Shown here: positions 33,738-46,153 of the stretch, piece by piece
Layout of the letters: each line of letters begins with the position of its first letter
How positions within the stretch are numbered: the first letter of the stretch is position 1
NCBI GenBank assembly: GCA_965153355.1
Contig: OZ231126.1
Coordinates: forward strand, 65,782,001 to 65,846,000
Source: Flaccisagitta enflata
Taxonomy: Eukaryota > Chaetognatha > Sagittoidea > Aphragmophora
Reading direction: 5' to 3'
DNA: 64,000 bases
Notes under the pieces: model-generated
What the model was told of the DNA's origin: nothing
Databases searched by the model: none
What the model saw: the letters and a program-made list of their open reading frames with translations, nothing else
Translations under genes and position numbers: made by a program

Positions 33738-33738
33738 A
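32986..33738 (-). pseudogene. Penelope-like C-terminal fragment with GIY-YIG endonuclease
   Basis: The open frame runs from a stop just outside the CAA array to the stop at 32986, about 250 residues. It begins with poly-Gln (CAA repeats, broken by PSEQQ and PLEQQ). The linker has SKRLAFVSVPYVASIHQQLK, and the C-terminus is a GIY-YIG nuclease domain: GIYEQICKFCGAKYVGQT, then RTRMAQHK and SKHARHC. The CXXC...H...H/C arrangement beside GIY...YVG matches Penelope-like endonucleases. The RT domain is absent, so the copy cannot be autonomous. An ATG exists only at 33375, inside the domain. Confidence 0.9.
33530..33738. repeat. (TTG)n microsatellite within the PLE frame
   Basis: Long TTG array interrupted by four TTCTAATGG or TTCTGATGG units. 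On the minus strand it reads in frame as polyglutamine. Confidence 0.95.
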
Positions 33739-34134
33739 TCTCTCTCTCTTTCTTCCTTTGTCTGGTTTTCTTCTACCATATGGTCATTTTTCCCCTATAA
33801 ATTCTTGTTTCTCTCTTTCTGCTTCATTGTCAATGAATTATGGTCTGGCTAAACAGATCGAAAATTTTGACTACTTTTACCATTAAAGTACATGTGTGTG
33901 AATCCCATAAATCGATGTCTTGTCTTATTAATGCGATTTACCATACATATGATGTCTCTCCGCACTCATTCTCTGGATTGTTTTTTTCATCACGTCAGAC
34001 TTTCACTTCATTTTTATATCCACGCCTTGCTTTTGATCTTTAACCTCATCTTTTACGCCCATTCTTCCCTTCTTTTTTCTTCTCCTCAGCCGCGATTTGA
34101 GATGATATTACGAAAATGATTATGAAGAGAGCTA

Positions 34135-34713
34135 CTACCTAGGACAAAAGTATTGCAACACTTAGGGTATCAGTTCATTTAATCACCAATACAAAGCAAG
34201 ATGAGTCAATTCAGGCAAATATGTGTTTCATGTGTCCACCCTGGGCCTAAATGACAGCTTCCATCTGCCTTAGTATTGATTAGTATAGCAAGTTTAAGTA
34301 ATCTGGTTTGACTGGTCTGCAAACCTTCTGTGCAGTTTTTTCAACCTCGCTATTGATGTCACATGCACTTTTTGCTGCAGGTTCCTCATCTGACTGAGAA
34401 TGTTTTCAATTGGATTTAGGGCAGGGAAGTTGCCAGGCCACCTCTGGGACATATTGGTGCCATTATCTATCTGCAAAATGTTGTAGATGGGTATTGAAAA
34501 AGACCAACATGATTCTTTTATGATTTTCCATAAGCAACATTTTTATATTTTCTTGCGCCATTTCTAAACAAATTGACCAAGAATTCTGAGATTGAGCAAG
34601 ATTTGAAGAAAATTTGATGTAGATTAAGAATCTCATTAAGAAAAGGTCAAAATTCCTTCTCAAAACCGACTTATCTGAGTTTAAAGCTGTTGCAATACTT
34701 ATGGCCTAGGTAG
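34135..34713 (-). mobile_element. Decayed Tc1-like transposon, 579 bp
   Basis: Terminal repeats of 26 bp with two mismatches (CTACCTAGGACAAAAGTATT left end), TA at 34133-34134 and 34714-34715. A minus-strand remnant (about 34294-34476) reads RWPGNFPALNPIEN, the WP.(S)PDLNPIE hallmark of Tc1 transposase around the third catalytic residue. Upstream frames are interrupted and much of the catalytic domain is missing. Confidence 0.9.
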
Positions 34714-34922
34714 TATCTATCTATAATGGATTTATCGGAGCTAAAAAAAAATCACGAAGTGAACATTGAGCAGGAGGAGAGGCTAACTTAACAACTTAGC
34801 AACTAAAGAGAACAAGTTCGCGAAAATAATTGGGCCATGAAACGTTACCAAATTAACTCAAAAGTAAAGAAGCAAAAAACATTTTGTTACTTGAAAGTTG
34901 AAACTTGGCATATTCGCAAGAA

Positions 34923-34980
34923 ACAAGTAATGCGGGGTTACATTATCGTCGCAGACGGGAGGGCAGGGGTATACAACCCC
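34923..34980 (+). mobile_element. ACAAG 5'-end fragment (GTxxC/GGTTAC hairpin type)
   Basis: ACAAGTAATGCGGGGTTAC, then GTCGCAGACGGGAGGGCAGG. It is truncated before an (ATC)n array. Confidence 0.7.
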
Positions 34981-35033
34981 CTCCCCTTTCCACTCACACA
35001 AATCATCACAACCGGGATTAAAAATGTCTATCT

Positions 35034-35104
<71 letters not shown>

Positions 35105-35123
35105 TACCATCATCATCATCGTA
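35034..35123. repeat. (ATC)n microsatellite
   Basis: ATC trinucleotide run of about 90 bp, one interruption. Confidence 0.96.
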
Positions 35124-35566
35124 GTGAAAAGCTTTTTTATTCATGATCTTTCTCTTTTTTCATATTCCCATCCTCTATCTTTGTCACTTTCTTATGATGT
35201 CCTCCTGGCATCTTGGTTTTTGTTGTTGTTTACTCCCAATAAATGGCTTCCCACTTTTTTGAGTGGCTCTTTGTCATCTTCCCTTTCCCACATCTTCTTC
35301 TCTTCTCCCATCTTGACTCATTCACCACATTCTAACTTTCACACATCTTCTGATAAATGTAGTTAAGGGGAACTAATTCTCATAGTGCCTTAATAGCTGT
35401 TTTGACCATGGGGTTTTCTTGAGTTGTTGAATTCCTATAGCGCTCGAGAATCAGACCAGCATGTAAAACGTCGTAGCAAAGTGTGGATTCATTGCAGTCA
35501 TCCAAACAAGCAGATCAAACAATGACAGCGCCAATTGTTGGAGTTCTCCCATAATTCTATCTTTGG
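35124..35566. other. Non-coding, nothing recognised
   Basis: T/C-rich, then mixed sequence. Low-complexity frames only. Confidence 0.5.
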
Positions 35567-35905
35567 TGTGCCAGATTAATCTTACCGGCCGTTCTTCAAT
35601 CTCACTAAATCATGGAAAAGACAACACAGATAGCTCTTTCAATAGGTCTTTGTTGTGCTAGATTAATTTTACTGGCCGTCCTTCAATCTCACTAAATCGT
35701 GGAAAAGACAACACAGATAATAATTTGAATCGGTTTTAGCTGTGCCAGATAGATATTTCCGACATTACTCAATCTCACTAGATTTTGGAAAAGTCAACAC
35801 AGATAACGCTTTTAATCGGTTTTAGCTGTGCCACGTAGATCTTTCCGACTATACTCAATCTCAATAGATCGTGGAAAATGCAAAACTGATAACTCTCTCT
35901 TTGGG
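35567..35905 (+). repeat. 87-bp tandem repeat, about four units
   Basis: Units start with TGTGCCAGATTAATC or similar near 35567, 35654, 35741 and 35827. Each contains CTCACTAAATCGTGGAAAAG and ACAACACAGATA. Divergence rises across the array, and a PIF-like MITE interrupts its right end. Confidence 0.9.
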
Positions 35906-36199
35906 GGCGTTTCTAGTCAAAGACGATCGCGTTTTAAAGGGCCACTCGGTCGCTCGCTACATTCGTTCGCTCGCACCGCTCACTCACTTCACAGCGCTTT
36001 GCTTTGCTACGCTTGCTTTGCTTTGCTACGCTTGCTTCGCTTTGCTACGCTTGCTTCGCTCGCTCGCTCCGTTCACGGGCTCGCTCACTCACTTCGCTCA
36101 CTCCCTCGTGGGACAGTTGAAATTCTTGATTATGTGTTCACGCTGTTATCGCGTTTCACGGAAACAAACGCATTCTTGGCGAACACTAGAAACACGCCC
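35903..36199 (-). mobile_element. PIF/Harbinger-like MITE copy 2
   Basis: GGGGGCGTTTCTAGT ... ACTAGAAACACGCCC. It has extra CTTTGCTTTGCTACG repeats in the middle, so it is longer than the other copies. The flanks TTT/AAA are complementary rather than duplicated, so the exact ends are uncertain. Confidence 0.8.
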
Positions 36200-36399
36200 A
36201 AAGACAAGTACACCTCAACGTCTGAATCGAGTGCTCGTCTCTGGCTAATTACTTATTTCTGGTTCGTTGATTATTCATGAAATGCACCTGATTTTCCCAA
36301 TCCTCTTTTTACTCTCCCTCTGCTTCGCTGTCTCGTGTAGTCTGTCTCCTTGTCTGTTGGACACAGACACGTACACACACGCCGTTAAACACTATCGCT

Positions 36400-37324
<925 letters not shown>

Positions 37325-37360
37325 GCTGTCATCAGCTTTATCATTATCATCATTATCATC

Positions 37361-37414
<54 letters not shown>

Positions 37415-37438
37415 GTTGTTCTTTTGATCAAAATCATT

Positions 37439-37497
<59 letters not shown>
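37325..37497. repeat. (ATC)n microsatellite in two blocks
   Basis: Two ATC blocks separated by about 25 bp, read on the other strand as polyaspartate. Not a gene. Confidence 0.97.
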
Positions 37498-37592
37498 GGA
37501 TATACCGTCCTGCGATGATCTTTTGCATTTATGCGACTATCTTGTTGCTCTTGTTACTACTACTGCAAATGGAGGATGACAATTTAAATGGT

Positions 37593-37628
<36 letters not shown>

Positions 37629-37685
37629 AAATGTATCATTTTAAAAGAGCTTTAAGTTTTGAAAACTTTTCTCGCTACAAAGGCA

Positions 37686-38168
37686 ACAAGGCCGGATACA
37701 CGGGCCAAGACGGTGCGCCGGGCGTTATTATTTCTTAAGCCTATCCCTAGCTCCATCAGACCTATCCTTGGCTCTATCAAACCTATCGCTAGCTCTATCA
37801 GACCTATCCTGTGCTCTATCAGACCTATCTGACCTATCACCAGCTCTATCAGACCTATCCCTAGCTCTATCAGACCTATCCCTAGCTCTATCAGACCTTT
37901 CCCAAGCTCTAACCGTAATTGATTACTTTAGTGGATGAAATGACGAGTATCATCATTAATGAACAAAATGAGCTTTCAATTGATATCAAACATTATTACA
38001 GACAGGCAGGCAGACAGGCAGACAGACAGGCTGGTTCTGAAAGCTACTTCAAAAAGTTGTCAAAAGAGGTATTCCTCTCCATATTAGCGATTTTTCATTC
38101 GAGCGTGACCGACGGACGGACGGACGGATGGACGGACAGAGCCTTTTATAGAGGTGCTATGGCGCACC
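37686..38168 (+). mobile_element. ACAAG element, GGTGCGCC subfamily
   Basis: ACAAGGCCGGATACACGGGCC, then ACGGTGCGCCGGGCG. The interior carries a 21-bp minisatellite (about eight ATCAGACCTATCCCTAGCTCT units, 37738-37910). The 3' end has CCGACGGACGGACGGACGG and the hairpin GGTGCTATGGCGCACC, then AAAAAA. The 5' GGTGCGCC matches the distal hairpin arm. Confidence 0.9.
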
Positions 38169-38227
38169 AAAAAATCAACGTATCATATTTCTGAATCATT
38201 TCCAGTGATTTTTGCTTCTTTTTGAGA

Positions 38228-38320
38228 TTTTCAACTCGAGCGTGACCGACCAACCAACCGACCAACCGACCAACCAACCGATAGACAGACAGAGCTAGTT
38301 ATAGAGGTGCTATGGCGCAC
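38228..38320 (+). mobile_element. ACAAG 3' end, GGTGCGCC subfamily
   Basis: TTTCAACTCGAGCGTGACCG, a CCAACCGACCAACCGACC array, then GAGGTGCTATGGCGCACTTAA. A second 3' end follows the preceding copy by about 60 bp with no new 5' end between them. Confidence 0.82.
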
Positions 38321-38628
38321 TTAAAAGCGATCCCTTCCCTGATCATCTCTTTCCGTTTCCTTCCTTTTCCCGGTCATTTTCAGCCAATCCCCCCCTTAAA
38401 AAAAAAGAAAAGAATAAAGAAATAAATGAGGGTCGGGGGACGAGCATTAACTTACTTTTTAACTTACCTCACTTGGAGTGGCTTTTTTTCTTTTTTTTTT
38501 CTTTTTTTCTTATTTCCTTTCCTTTTCTTGCTGCGCTTGGAGCTCACTGATTTTGTGATATATCTTCGTTTGCTCTTTCTCCGTCTCGGTCTGTTTGTCT
38601 CTGGCTTTTCTGTCTATCTGTCTGTCTG

Positions 38629-39375
<747 letters not shown>

Positions 39376-39950
39376 ACAGTAGATGTCGTCTAGACTTGGA
39401 AATACGGGGGCATTCATTACAAGAAGACAAACATACTTCAGAGACTGATATTTAGAATTTAGACTAATAAAAGGATGCTTTATTGCCTATGGGTGTTGGT
39501 TGCCATGGAAACACATTTCCATGTATTCACGCTAAAGTATCAATATTTTGTGAAATTTTTGAAGGAACATTATTTAAAATCAAATTTGCTACAATTTTTC
39601 AACAATATATTCTTTAAGAATATTGCTTGTTTAGCCGTTGCTAGGGAGCGTAACTATGTGTGACGGCCCTGTGATGCTCCCTAGCAACCGCCAAACGAGC
39701 GATATTCTTACAGAATATATTTTGGAAAAGTTGAAGCAAATTTTATTCTAAAAAATGTTACCTCAAAAAATTTCTCAAAATATTGATACTTTAGCGTGAA
39801 TACATGAAAATGTGTTTCCATGGCAACCAACACCCATGGGCATTTAAGCATCCTTTTATTAGTCTATATTCCAAATATCATTCTCTGCAGTATGTTTGTC
39901 TTCCTGTAATGAATTCCCCCGTATTTCCAAGTCTAGACGACATCTACTGT
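39376..39950. mobile_element. Foldback element, 575 bp
   Basis: Ends ACAGTAGATGTCGTCTAGAC and complement. Arms are continuous through GGTTGCCATGGAAACACATT to an axis near 39665 (GCTAGGGAGC/GCTCCCTAGC). No clear target duplication: TA is present on the left only. Arms are more than 90% complementary by eye near the ends. Confidence 0.85.
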
Positions 39951-40651
39951 TCAATTTCTTTTTCCTTGACCCTCACATTACTACCCCTGCTCTTCCAGGT
40001 GCTACTCCTGCCCACCTGCGAGCAACTGGTTATCGGGCGTATATTTCCGGTCTTGTTTCATCTCTTGCATTTACTCCTGTAGTTTTTGTTAGTGAAACAA
40101 TATTCCTTTCTATACAATGTGAAACAATGTTAAACAATTACAAACAATGTTAAATCCATTTTGTCACTTGCCAGCGCGCACGTAACACCCACCGTATGTG
40201 ATCTATCTTAATGTCAATGAACTCCGATTGCGTAATCGCATTGATATTTTTTTTTTCGTTTCCCCGAGACTTGAGATCGTGAATAATGCATCAGCCCCTT
40301 TTTTTTATCTTTATTCAATCTTCATTCATCTATTCTTTATTCCAGTCAAACGTCATCAACTATTTATCCATATGCGCTTTGTCACCAAGAGTTAGAAACA
40401 AGGACGGATACTACTGCAATTCTAAAATAACGCAATAACACAGACGGTCAGACGGGCGGACGGAAGGATGGACAGACATATGGACGGATGGAGGGAAGGG
40501 TGTATAGACAGACTGATGGACAGACGAATGGATGGACGAACGGACGGACGGACGGACGGATGGAAGAATGGTGTAACAGTGAATGAAGGAATAATGAAGT
40601 AGAATTTTTTCCATATTTTTTCCTCGTTGAATACTTTATCTAATCATTTTT
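39951..40651. other. Non-coding with ACAAG fragments
   Basis: A reverse 5' end is at about 40003-40057 (CCTGCCCACCTGCGAGCAAC ... CGGTCTTGTT). A forward 5' remnant ACAAGGACGGATACTACTGC at 40398 leads into a GACGGACGGACGGAC patch to about 40560. No hairpin end. Confidence 0.6.
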
Positions 40652-41130
40652 AGTCGCGACTTTTCGGTTGGTCGGTCCGTCGGTCCGTCGGTCCGTCGGT
40701 CGGTCCGTCACAAAACTGTTTAAAAGGCGTAGTTTAAATGTTTTTGAATGTTTCTTAGGCATTTAGAAACCTCTATAAGCCACTTTTCGGTTGGTCAGTT
40801 GGTCTGTTGGCCCGTCCGTCACAAAGTTGTTTAAAGGGTGTTACACTCAATTTCAAGACATTTTGAATGTTTTTGAGTGTTTATGTCATTCATACACCTT
40901 TTAAAGCCACTTTTTGGTCCGGCGGGCTGTCCATCCGTCTGTCCATCCGTCTGTCCATCCACCCATTTGTGCATCCGTCCATCCCTCCATTGGTTTATCA
41001 CGAAATTGTTTTTAAGGCTTTTTGTTGCTAGTTGAAAGGTCTTTTAAAAAGTATTAGTCTGTTCATCTGTTTGTCTACCTGACTTTTTTTGAAGTGTCGA
41101 CGCACGCGACTTAGGTCTAATGACCTTGTT
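40652..41130 (-). mobile_element. ACAAG element with three repeated 3' modules
   Basis: Reverse: AGTCGCGACTTTTCGGTTGG and a GGTCCGTCGGTCCGTC tract. Then two further GCCACTTTTCGGTTGGTC-type blocks each followed by GTCCGTC and AAAGTTGTTTAAA. The 5' end is CGACGCACGCGACTTAGGTC and TAATGACCTTGTT, a GGTC/GACC hairpin. Confidence 0.8.
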
Positions 41131-41134
41131 TTTT

Positions 41135-41304
41135 AGTCGCGGACAAGCGACTCTATAAGAGGCTTTGTCCGTCCGTCCGTCCGTCCGTCCGTTGGTCGGT
41201 CGGTCTGTTGGTCCGTCACGCTCGAGTCGAAAAGTGGGAAAACACGCATTTCCGCCCCTGCCCACCCGTCCGCGACTGGTATTGGCCGTGTATCCGGCCT
41301 TGTT
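41135..41304 (-). mobile_element. ACAAG element, GTCGCGGAC subfamily, complete
   Basis: AGTCGCGGACAAGCGACT hairpin, (CCGT)n tract, CCTGCCCACCCGTCCGCGACT, GTGTATCCGGCCTTGT. It begins about 4 bp after the preceding copy ends. Confidence 0.94.
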
Positions 41305-42358
41305 CTTGAGAGAAATAATTTCACTTGTTCAACTGAATTTACATTATTGCGTGTCGCAGCTCCGACAACAAAGAAATAGCGAACATGAGAGAGAGAGAGA
41401 GAGAGAGAGAGAGCACTTCTGGTGTTCATTTTGCCTCTCCATCACTTTCCCATTTCACTCTCACTCAGTAATGGGGAATTATTCTCAGAGTCAGACGACC
41501 GAGTCTAAGAAAATATTATCTCTGGCGTCTTATCAAAAGATAATATTGAAAATATTTTGTAAACGATATCATACGGCCGTGACTTCCAACTTTTTTTGTT
41601 GTTACAATCGCGGGGCGGCTGTTTGGGCCTGTTTATTCTACTGAGAAAGAGACCATCAAATTTGCTCCCAAATGGCATTTTTTGGTTTTAATTTTCCAGC
41701 TTGCTTTCTTAATGGTTTTCTTCAAATATGCTTCTCGTTATAGAGCATTTGATTCCGTGACTCATAAGCAGAAAATTTTATCAGTGCGAGATACGAAACG
41801 TGCTTTGTTTGCCCACCCGACAAGTGACATCCAAACAATAGCAGCTGTTTTAAAGTTTAATTCAAGATATTAACCGTTTCGAAATTCAATGGAAGATCAA
41901 AATCTTATATTTTGCTAACTTAGCTTAGTACCGTCAAGGTTTATATGAGGTCGGTCGGTCCGTCTTTTTTTTTCTCGTCATATAAGCAAAGTGATGGCCT
42001 ACCCGACCTAGTTTTTGCATCATATCTCACACGAATTTCCGATGATTTTGGAACGGATTTTAACCTTGACAGACGGGCAGACAGACAGACAGACACAGAC
42101 AGACAGACAGACAAAAACCATATTGATCTAGACAACGACTGGTACTGAGACGTAATCAGAGAATTTTGAGAAACGAGTTTTGGCAACGCTCTCTCCGATT
42201 TTATATCTGGTCGAATTTCAATTCAAAGGCGTGTCAAGTTCATGACTGCGAGCTCACGAATTCATTCGCGTCCTGTTTAAACCAGAAACCCCGTACAGGA
42301 TCTAGTAAACGGATAAATGTGTCCGTGCAAACGTGCTTTTGTCATGCCAACGATTTTT
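41305..42358. other. Non-coding; (GA)n at 41388-41413 and a short inverted pair
   Basis: No gene. CGTCAAGGTTTATATGAGGTC (near 41932) and AACCTTGACAGACGGGCAG (near 42060) are complementary ends with GACA repeats, perhaps a small relative of the GACC-tract elements. Confidence 0.5.
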
Positions 42359-42495
42359 AGTCGCGGTCGCGCGACTCTACAGTCTACAACTTGCCGTGTC
42401 GGTCGGTCCCTAACTTTTTTGAATTTCGAGCGGTTTTCGAGATACGACCCCTGCCCAATCGTCCGCGACTGTCTTGCCGTGTATCCGGCCTTGTT
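42359..42495 (-). mobile_element. ACAAG element, GTCGCGG subfamily, short
   Basis: AGTCGCGGTCGCGCGACT hairpin, GTCGGTCGGTCC, CCCCTGCCCAATCGTCCGCG, then GTGTATCCGGCCTTGT. Confidence 0.9.
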
Positions 42496-42725
42496 TGAGT
42501 CCTTTTCTGTCGCTTATTGAGTGACCTGTCTTTCGAGCGAGTCATCTTGCACTACAGACATCATTACCTAATGCAGTTGAACCCCGCAATAACGGATGTC
42601 TAGGGACCATCAAATTTAATCAGTTATACAACCTAGGATATAAGTTTGTCGGCGAGCCTAACTGTAGATAATTGCTTCAAAAATGCACTAATCTTATCAA
42701 AATTGGTGAGATTCTAAAAATTCAG

Positions 42726-42893
42726 TTGAACCCCGCTCTAACGACTTGCCACTAGTGGAATTTCGCCTATAATGAATGCAAACTCATGATCCCTTCCATT
42801 TGTTTTTCTTCCTAAATAGGCTCTAACAGAATTCCGCCTGGAACAAATAAAACTTGTTAGTCCCTTAACATCCGCTGGAGCGGGATTTCACTG
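42726..42893. mobile_element. pogo/Tigger-like MITE, 168 bp
   Basis: Left CAGTTGAACCCCGCTCTAAC, right (reversed) CAGTGAAATCCCGCTCCAGC. TA on the right, TT on the left. A second unpaired left end CAGTTGAACCCCGCAATAAC is at 42575. Confidence 0.7.
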
Positions 42894-43155
42894 TACATCG
42901 CATTTTCATTTGAATGCCATCAACCCCATTTAAGTAGCTTAAACCGTTAAAAGAATGATATCACTGCATGAGATAAATGGCAAAAAAATGGCATAATGAT
43001 TTTTTTTTAGACAAACTTTAGTTTTGTAAAGGTAAATGCTCACTCTAAAGTGGTGGCACAACCCCGATTTCAAACAGATATACTTGTAGGCTCGCTCATA
43101 AACAGTTCAAATCATAACTTGATCAAGAAATAGTTTAGAGGTTAGTTAGATTCAA

Positions 43156-43404
43156 ACAAGGTCATTAGACCTAAGTCGCGTGTGTCGGCACTTTCAAAAA
43201 AGTCAGGCAGACGGACTGACAAACATTTGAAAAAAAAAGACATTTGAAATGGCTGTTTAGTCCACAAAGTTCCTTCTCTATCACTCAGAGACATGAAAAC
43301 GCTTTAAAAAGCCTTTAAAACAGTTTTGTGACCGACCGACCGACAGACCAACCAACGGACCGACCGACCGAAACGCGGCTTATAGAGTCGCGTAGCACGC
43401 GGCT
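43156..43404 (+). mobile_element. ACAAG element, GGTC/GACC hairpin type, complete
   Basis: ACAAGGTCATTAGACCTAAG, AGTCGCGTGTGTCGGCAC, CAGGCAGACGGACTGAC, later GACCGACCGACCGACAG and the hairpin AGTCGCGTAGCACGCGGCT. Confidence 0.92.
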
Positions 43405-43967
43405 AAAAACAAAACATTTATTATTGGTGGCAGACCTGAAAACAGCATCAATTGAATGTCTTAAAGCCAGTTAAGCTCTAAAGCCTTCCAAGGCTTAGTC
43501 AAAGCATTCCTAGGCATAAAATACAATTTTGTCAGATGATGCCAAAAGAGATGACCCAAAGTATTATTCATAATTTTGGTACTTTGATTGTACTTTTTTC
43601 TAAACCTGTTACAGGTGGATTTCTGTTACTCTGGGGTCCAATATAGCTGGGTGTAACTGTATGTTGTTCCTTAGGATTTACTTTAATTACCGCAAAAGAT
43701 TTATGAAACTCGAAAAAAATTATAACGACGTCCAGAATATATACTAAAGTCATGTCGGAAGTTGCCGAGTGGTCGACCGAGCGACTGATCGACTGTAGAG
43801 AGTCCAGGGGTTCATATTTTGTAAACCTTCCGAGAGGCAAAATGTTTCCCTGATAAGTTTTTAATACATATTTTCCTATCTCAGGGTATTTTTTTGTAAT
43901 TAGATAATGCAAAATGACTCACCAAACATCATTCTTATGAACTTAAATGAATTTTTCCTTCTTTTCC
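43405..43967. other. Non-coding; degenerate tRNA-like segment near 43752-43838
   Basis: CGGAAG ... GCCGAGTGGTCGACC ... CTTCCG resembles the A box and acceptor pairing of a Ser/Leu tRNA. The T-arm (GGGGTTCATATTTTG) lacks a proper B box, so at best it is a relic. Confidence 0.3.
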
Positions 43968-43997
43968 TTCTTTCTTTCTTTCTTTTTTTCTTTCTTA

Positions 43998-44072
<75 letters not shown>

Positions 44073-44078
44073 ACTTTC
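43968..44078. repeat. (TTTC)n microsatellite
   Basis: TTTC run ending immediately before a foldback element. Confidence 0.96.
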
Positions 44079-44082
44079 TGCC

Positions 44083-45171
44083 TTTTTGGGCAGCGGCCCC
44101 GAAGGGATCGATGACCTATGCTTTCACACATATGGGGAATTTTCTCCTCCTTCTCCTCCTTCTCCTTCTCCTCCTTCGTCCCTTCCCTCCCCCCAGCCTC
44201 CAGGCCCATATCTCAGCCTGGAGGCCCATAACCCAGTCTTGAGGCCCAAATCCCAGTCTTGAGGCCTAAATCCCACCCTCAAGGCCCAGATTCCAGTCTC
44301 TAGGGATTTGGGCCTCAAGACTGGGATTTGGGCCTCGAGGCTGGGATATGGGCCTCCAGGCTGAGCTATGGGCCTGGAGGCTGGGGGAGGGGGGTAGGGG
44401 TGCGGAGAAGGAGGAGGAGGAGGAGGTGGAGGAGAAAATTCCCCATACAGGGTGAACATTGTCAAATGCAAACAAGTATTAAGCTTTTGCTCCTAGATTC
44501 TTCATCTGCTTGACCTGGAATCATTTTTCTCTTATAGTACTATGTTTGACGTTTTTTGTGTCAAAATTTCATGGATCTGAGTTGTATGGTTTGTCCATAA
44601 CATCAATTTGAAGTAAAATGAATATTTACAGCTTGAGCTTGATTATTGATTTTTTTCATCTGGGCAGTTTCTTTTGGAATTGTTCTGATGTTATAATGAC
44701 TTAAACCACAGATGCTACATTGGTCTTGAATGGAAGAGTGTCAAATTATCTTCCATTTGAGACCAATCTGGCATTTATAGCTCAAGTCGTCTTCAAATGA
44801 GAGCAAATCAAAGAAAAACTTTCCTGTTTAAAGAAGAAGATTTTGAGCTAAAAATGAGCTTCTTCTAGAAATACCTCTATTACTTCAATTTAATGTTGTG
44901 GACAAAGTATCCAACTTAGACCCATGAAATTTTGATACAAAAAATGTCAAACATAGTACTTTAAGAGAAAAGTGATTCCAGGTCATAAAAATGAAGCATC
45001 TAGGAGCAAAAGCTTAATACTTTTTTGCATTTGACAATGTTCACACTGTATGTGTGAAAGCATAGGTCATCGACCCCTTTGGGGCCGCTGCCCTGCTCCC
45101 CCTCAATTTCACCCACAACCCACGTAAGCAGGGCACGGGTACCGCTGACCATCTAACGCTTTTGCGACTAT
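44083..45171 (+). mobile_element. GGGCAGCGG foldback copy 7, interrupted by a mariner-type MITE
   Basis: Arms GATGACCTATGCTTTCACAC and complement, core AGGCCCAAATCCCAGTCTTG minisatellite with a direction flip near 44300. The right arm is split at TA by the 601-bp insertion 44448-45048. The 3' end has GCAGGGCACGGGTACCGCTG and the hairpin CGCTTTTGCG. Confidence 0.92.
44448..45048. mobile_element. Tc1/mariner-type MITE, 601 bp (nested)
   Basis: TIR CAGGGTGAACATTGTCAAAT and inverted TTGACAATGTTCACACTG, TA at 44446-44447 and 45049-45050. Excising it restores CCCCATATGTGTGAAAG, as in sibling foldbacks. No transposase. Confidence 0.95.
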
Positions 45172-45494
45172 TCTTTCTTTTACTTTTTTTCTTCGTTTTG
45201 TATTTAGATGTCTTTAAAGATTTTTCACATACAGCCCGTTCCCCCCCTCCCCCCGGCCATCTTTCCTCCTGAGAAAGAAATAAAAAAAACGACTTTTACA
45301 CACTCTCGCAGCTGCGCTTCATTTTGTACATGTTGTGGATTTTCCCCCATAAAACCTTTGTCCGAAACTCGTAGTTTTCATTCAGTGCGTTTGTAGCGCC
45401 ATAAAACAGTTTTCGTGATGTTGAAAAAAATGAAGAGAAGAAGAATAATCAAGGCCAAAAGAAAAAAAAGAAAAAAAAATTATGCCACGTGTGT
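45172..45494. other. Non-coding, nothing recognised
   Basis: Contains C runs and A-rich stretches; no gene. Confidence 0.5.
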
Positions 45495-45822
45495 GGGCGT
45501 GTTTCTAGTGAGCGCCGAAAACGCGTTTCTTCCTGTGAAATGCGATAACAGCGTGAACACATATTCAAGAATTTCACCGTCCCACGAGGGAGTGAGCGAA
45601 GTGAGTGAGCGAACCCGTGAACAAAGCGAGCGAGCGTAGCGAGCGTAGCACTGCGGAGCAAAGTGAGCAAAGTGAGTGAGCGAGCCCGTGAACGGAGCGA
45701 GCGAGCGAAGCAAAGCGGAGTGCTGCGGAGCGAGTGAGCGGAATGAGCGGTGCGAGCGAACGAACGTTGCGAGCGACCGAGTGGCAGGTTCAAAACGCGA
45801 TCGTCTTTGACTAGAACCGCCC
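45495..45822 (+). mobile_element. PIF/Harbinger-like MITE copy 3
   Basis: GGGCGTGTTTCTAGTGAGCG ... CTAGAACCGCCC, with GAGTGAGCGAAGTGAGTGAG-type repeats in the middle. The right TIR has lost an A. Confidence 0.8.
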
Positions 45823-45947
45823 TCTAAAAGGATGTATCATTTCTAGATGCACGTTTATAACATAATCTTATGTTTTCTCGCCTTTATTCCCTCAAGCGCA
45901 ATGTTTGGATTTTTTGTCTCTCAAAATAGACGGTTGTCTGGGTGGAT

Positions 45948-45963
45948 AACACACACACACGCA

Positions 45964-46034
<71 letters not shown>

Positions 46035-46035
46035 G

Positions 46036-46134
<99 letters not shown>

Positions 46135-46153
46135 ACGCACGCGCACACACACA
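45948..46153. repeat. (CA)n/(CGCA)n microsatellite
   Basis: CA run with three CGCA blocks. Confidence 0.97.

Larger units (their letters stand above)
32734..33966 (-). mobile_element. Penelope-like element, 5'-truncated, with inverted flanking repeats
   Basis: Near-identical ~190-bp inverted repeats (32734-32927 and about 33738-33930; inner edge AGGAAGAAAGAGAGAGAGAT) flank a minus-strand GIY-YIG reading frame. Past the right arm 36 bp remain before CATTCTCTGGATT (33967-33979), which also occurs at 32721-32733. A 13-bp target duplication is the simplest explanation. Inverted terminal repeats and 5' truncation are known for Penelope-like elements. Confidence 0.85.

Noticed and set aside
43752-43838. 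tRNA gene (Ser/Leu-like)
   Set aside because: A-box and acceptor pairing are suggestive, but the T-arm/B box is not conserved and no credible anticodon arm folds.
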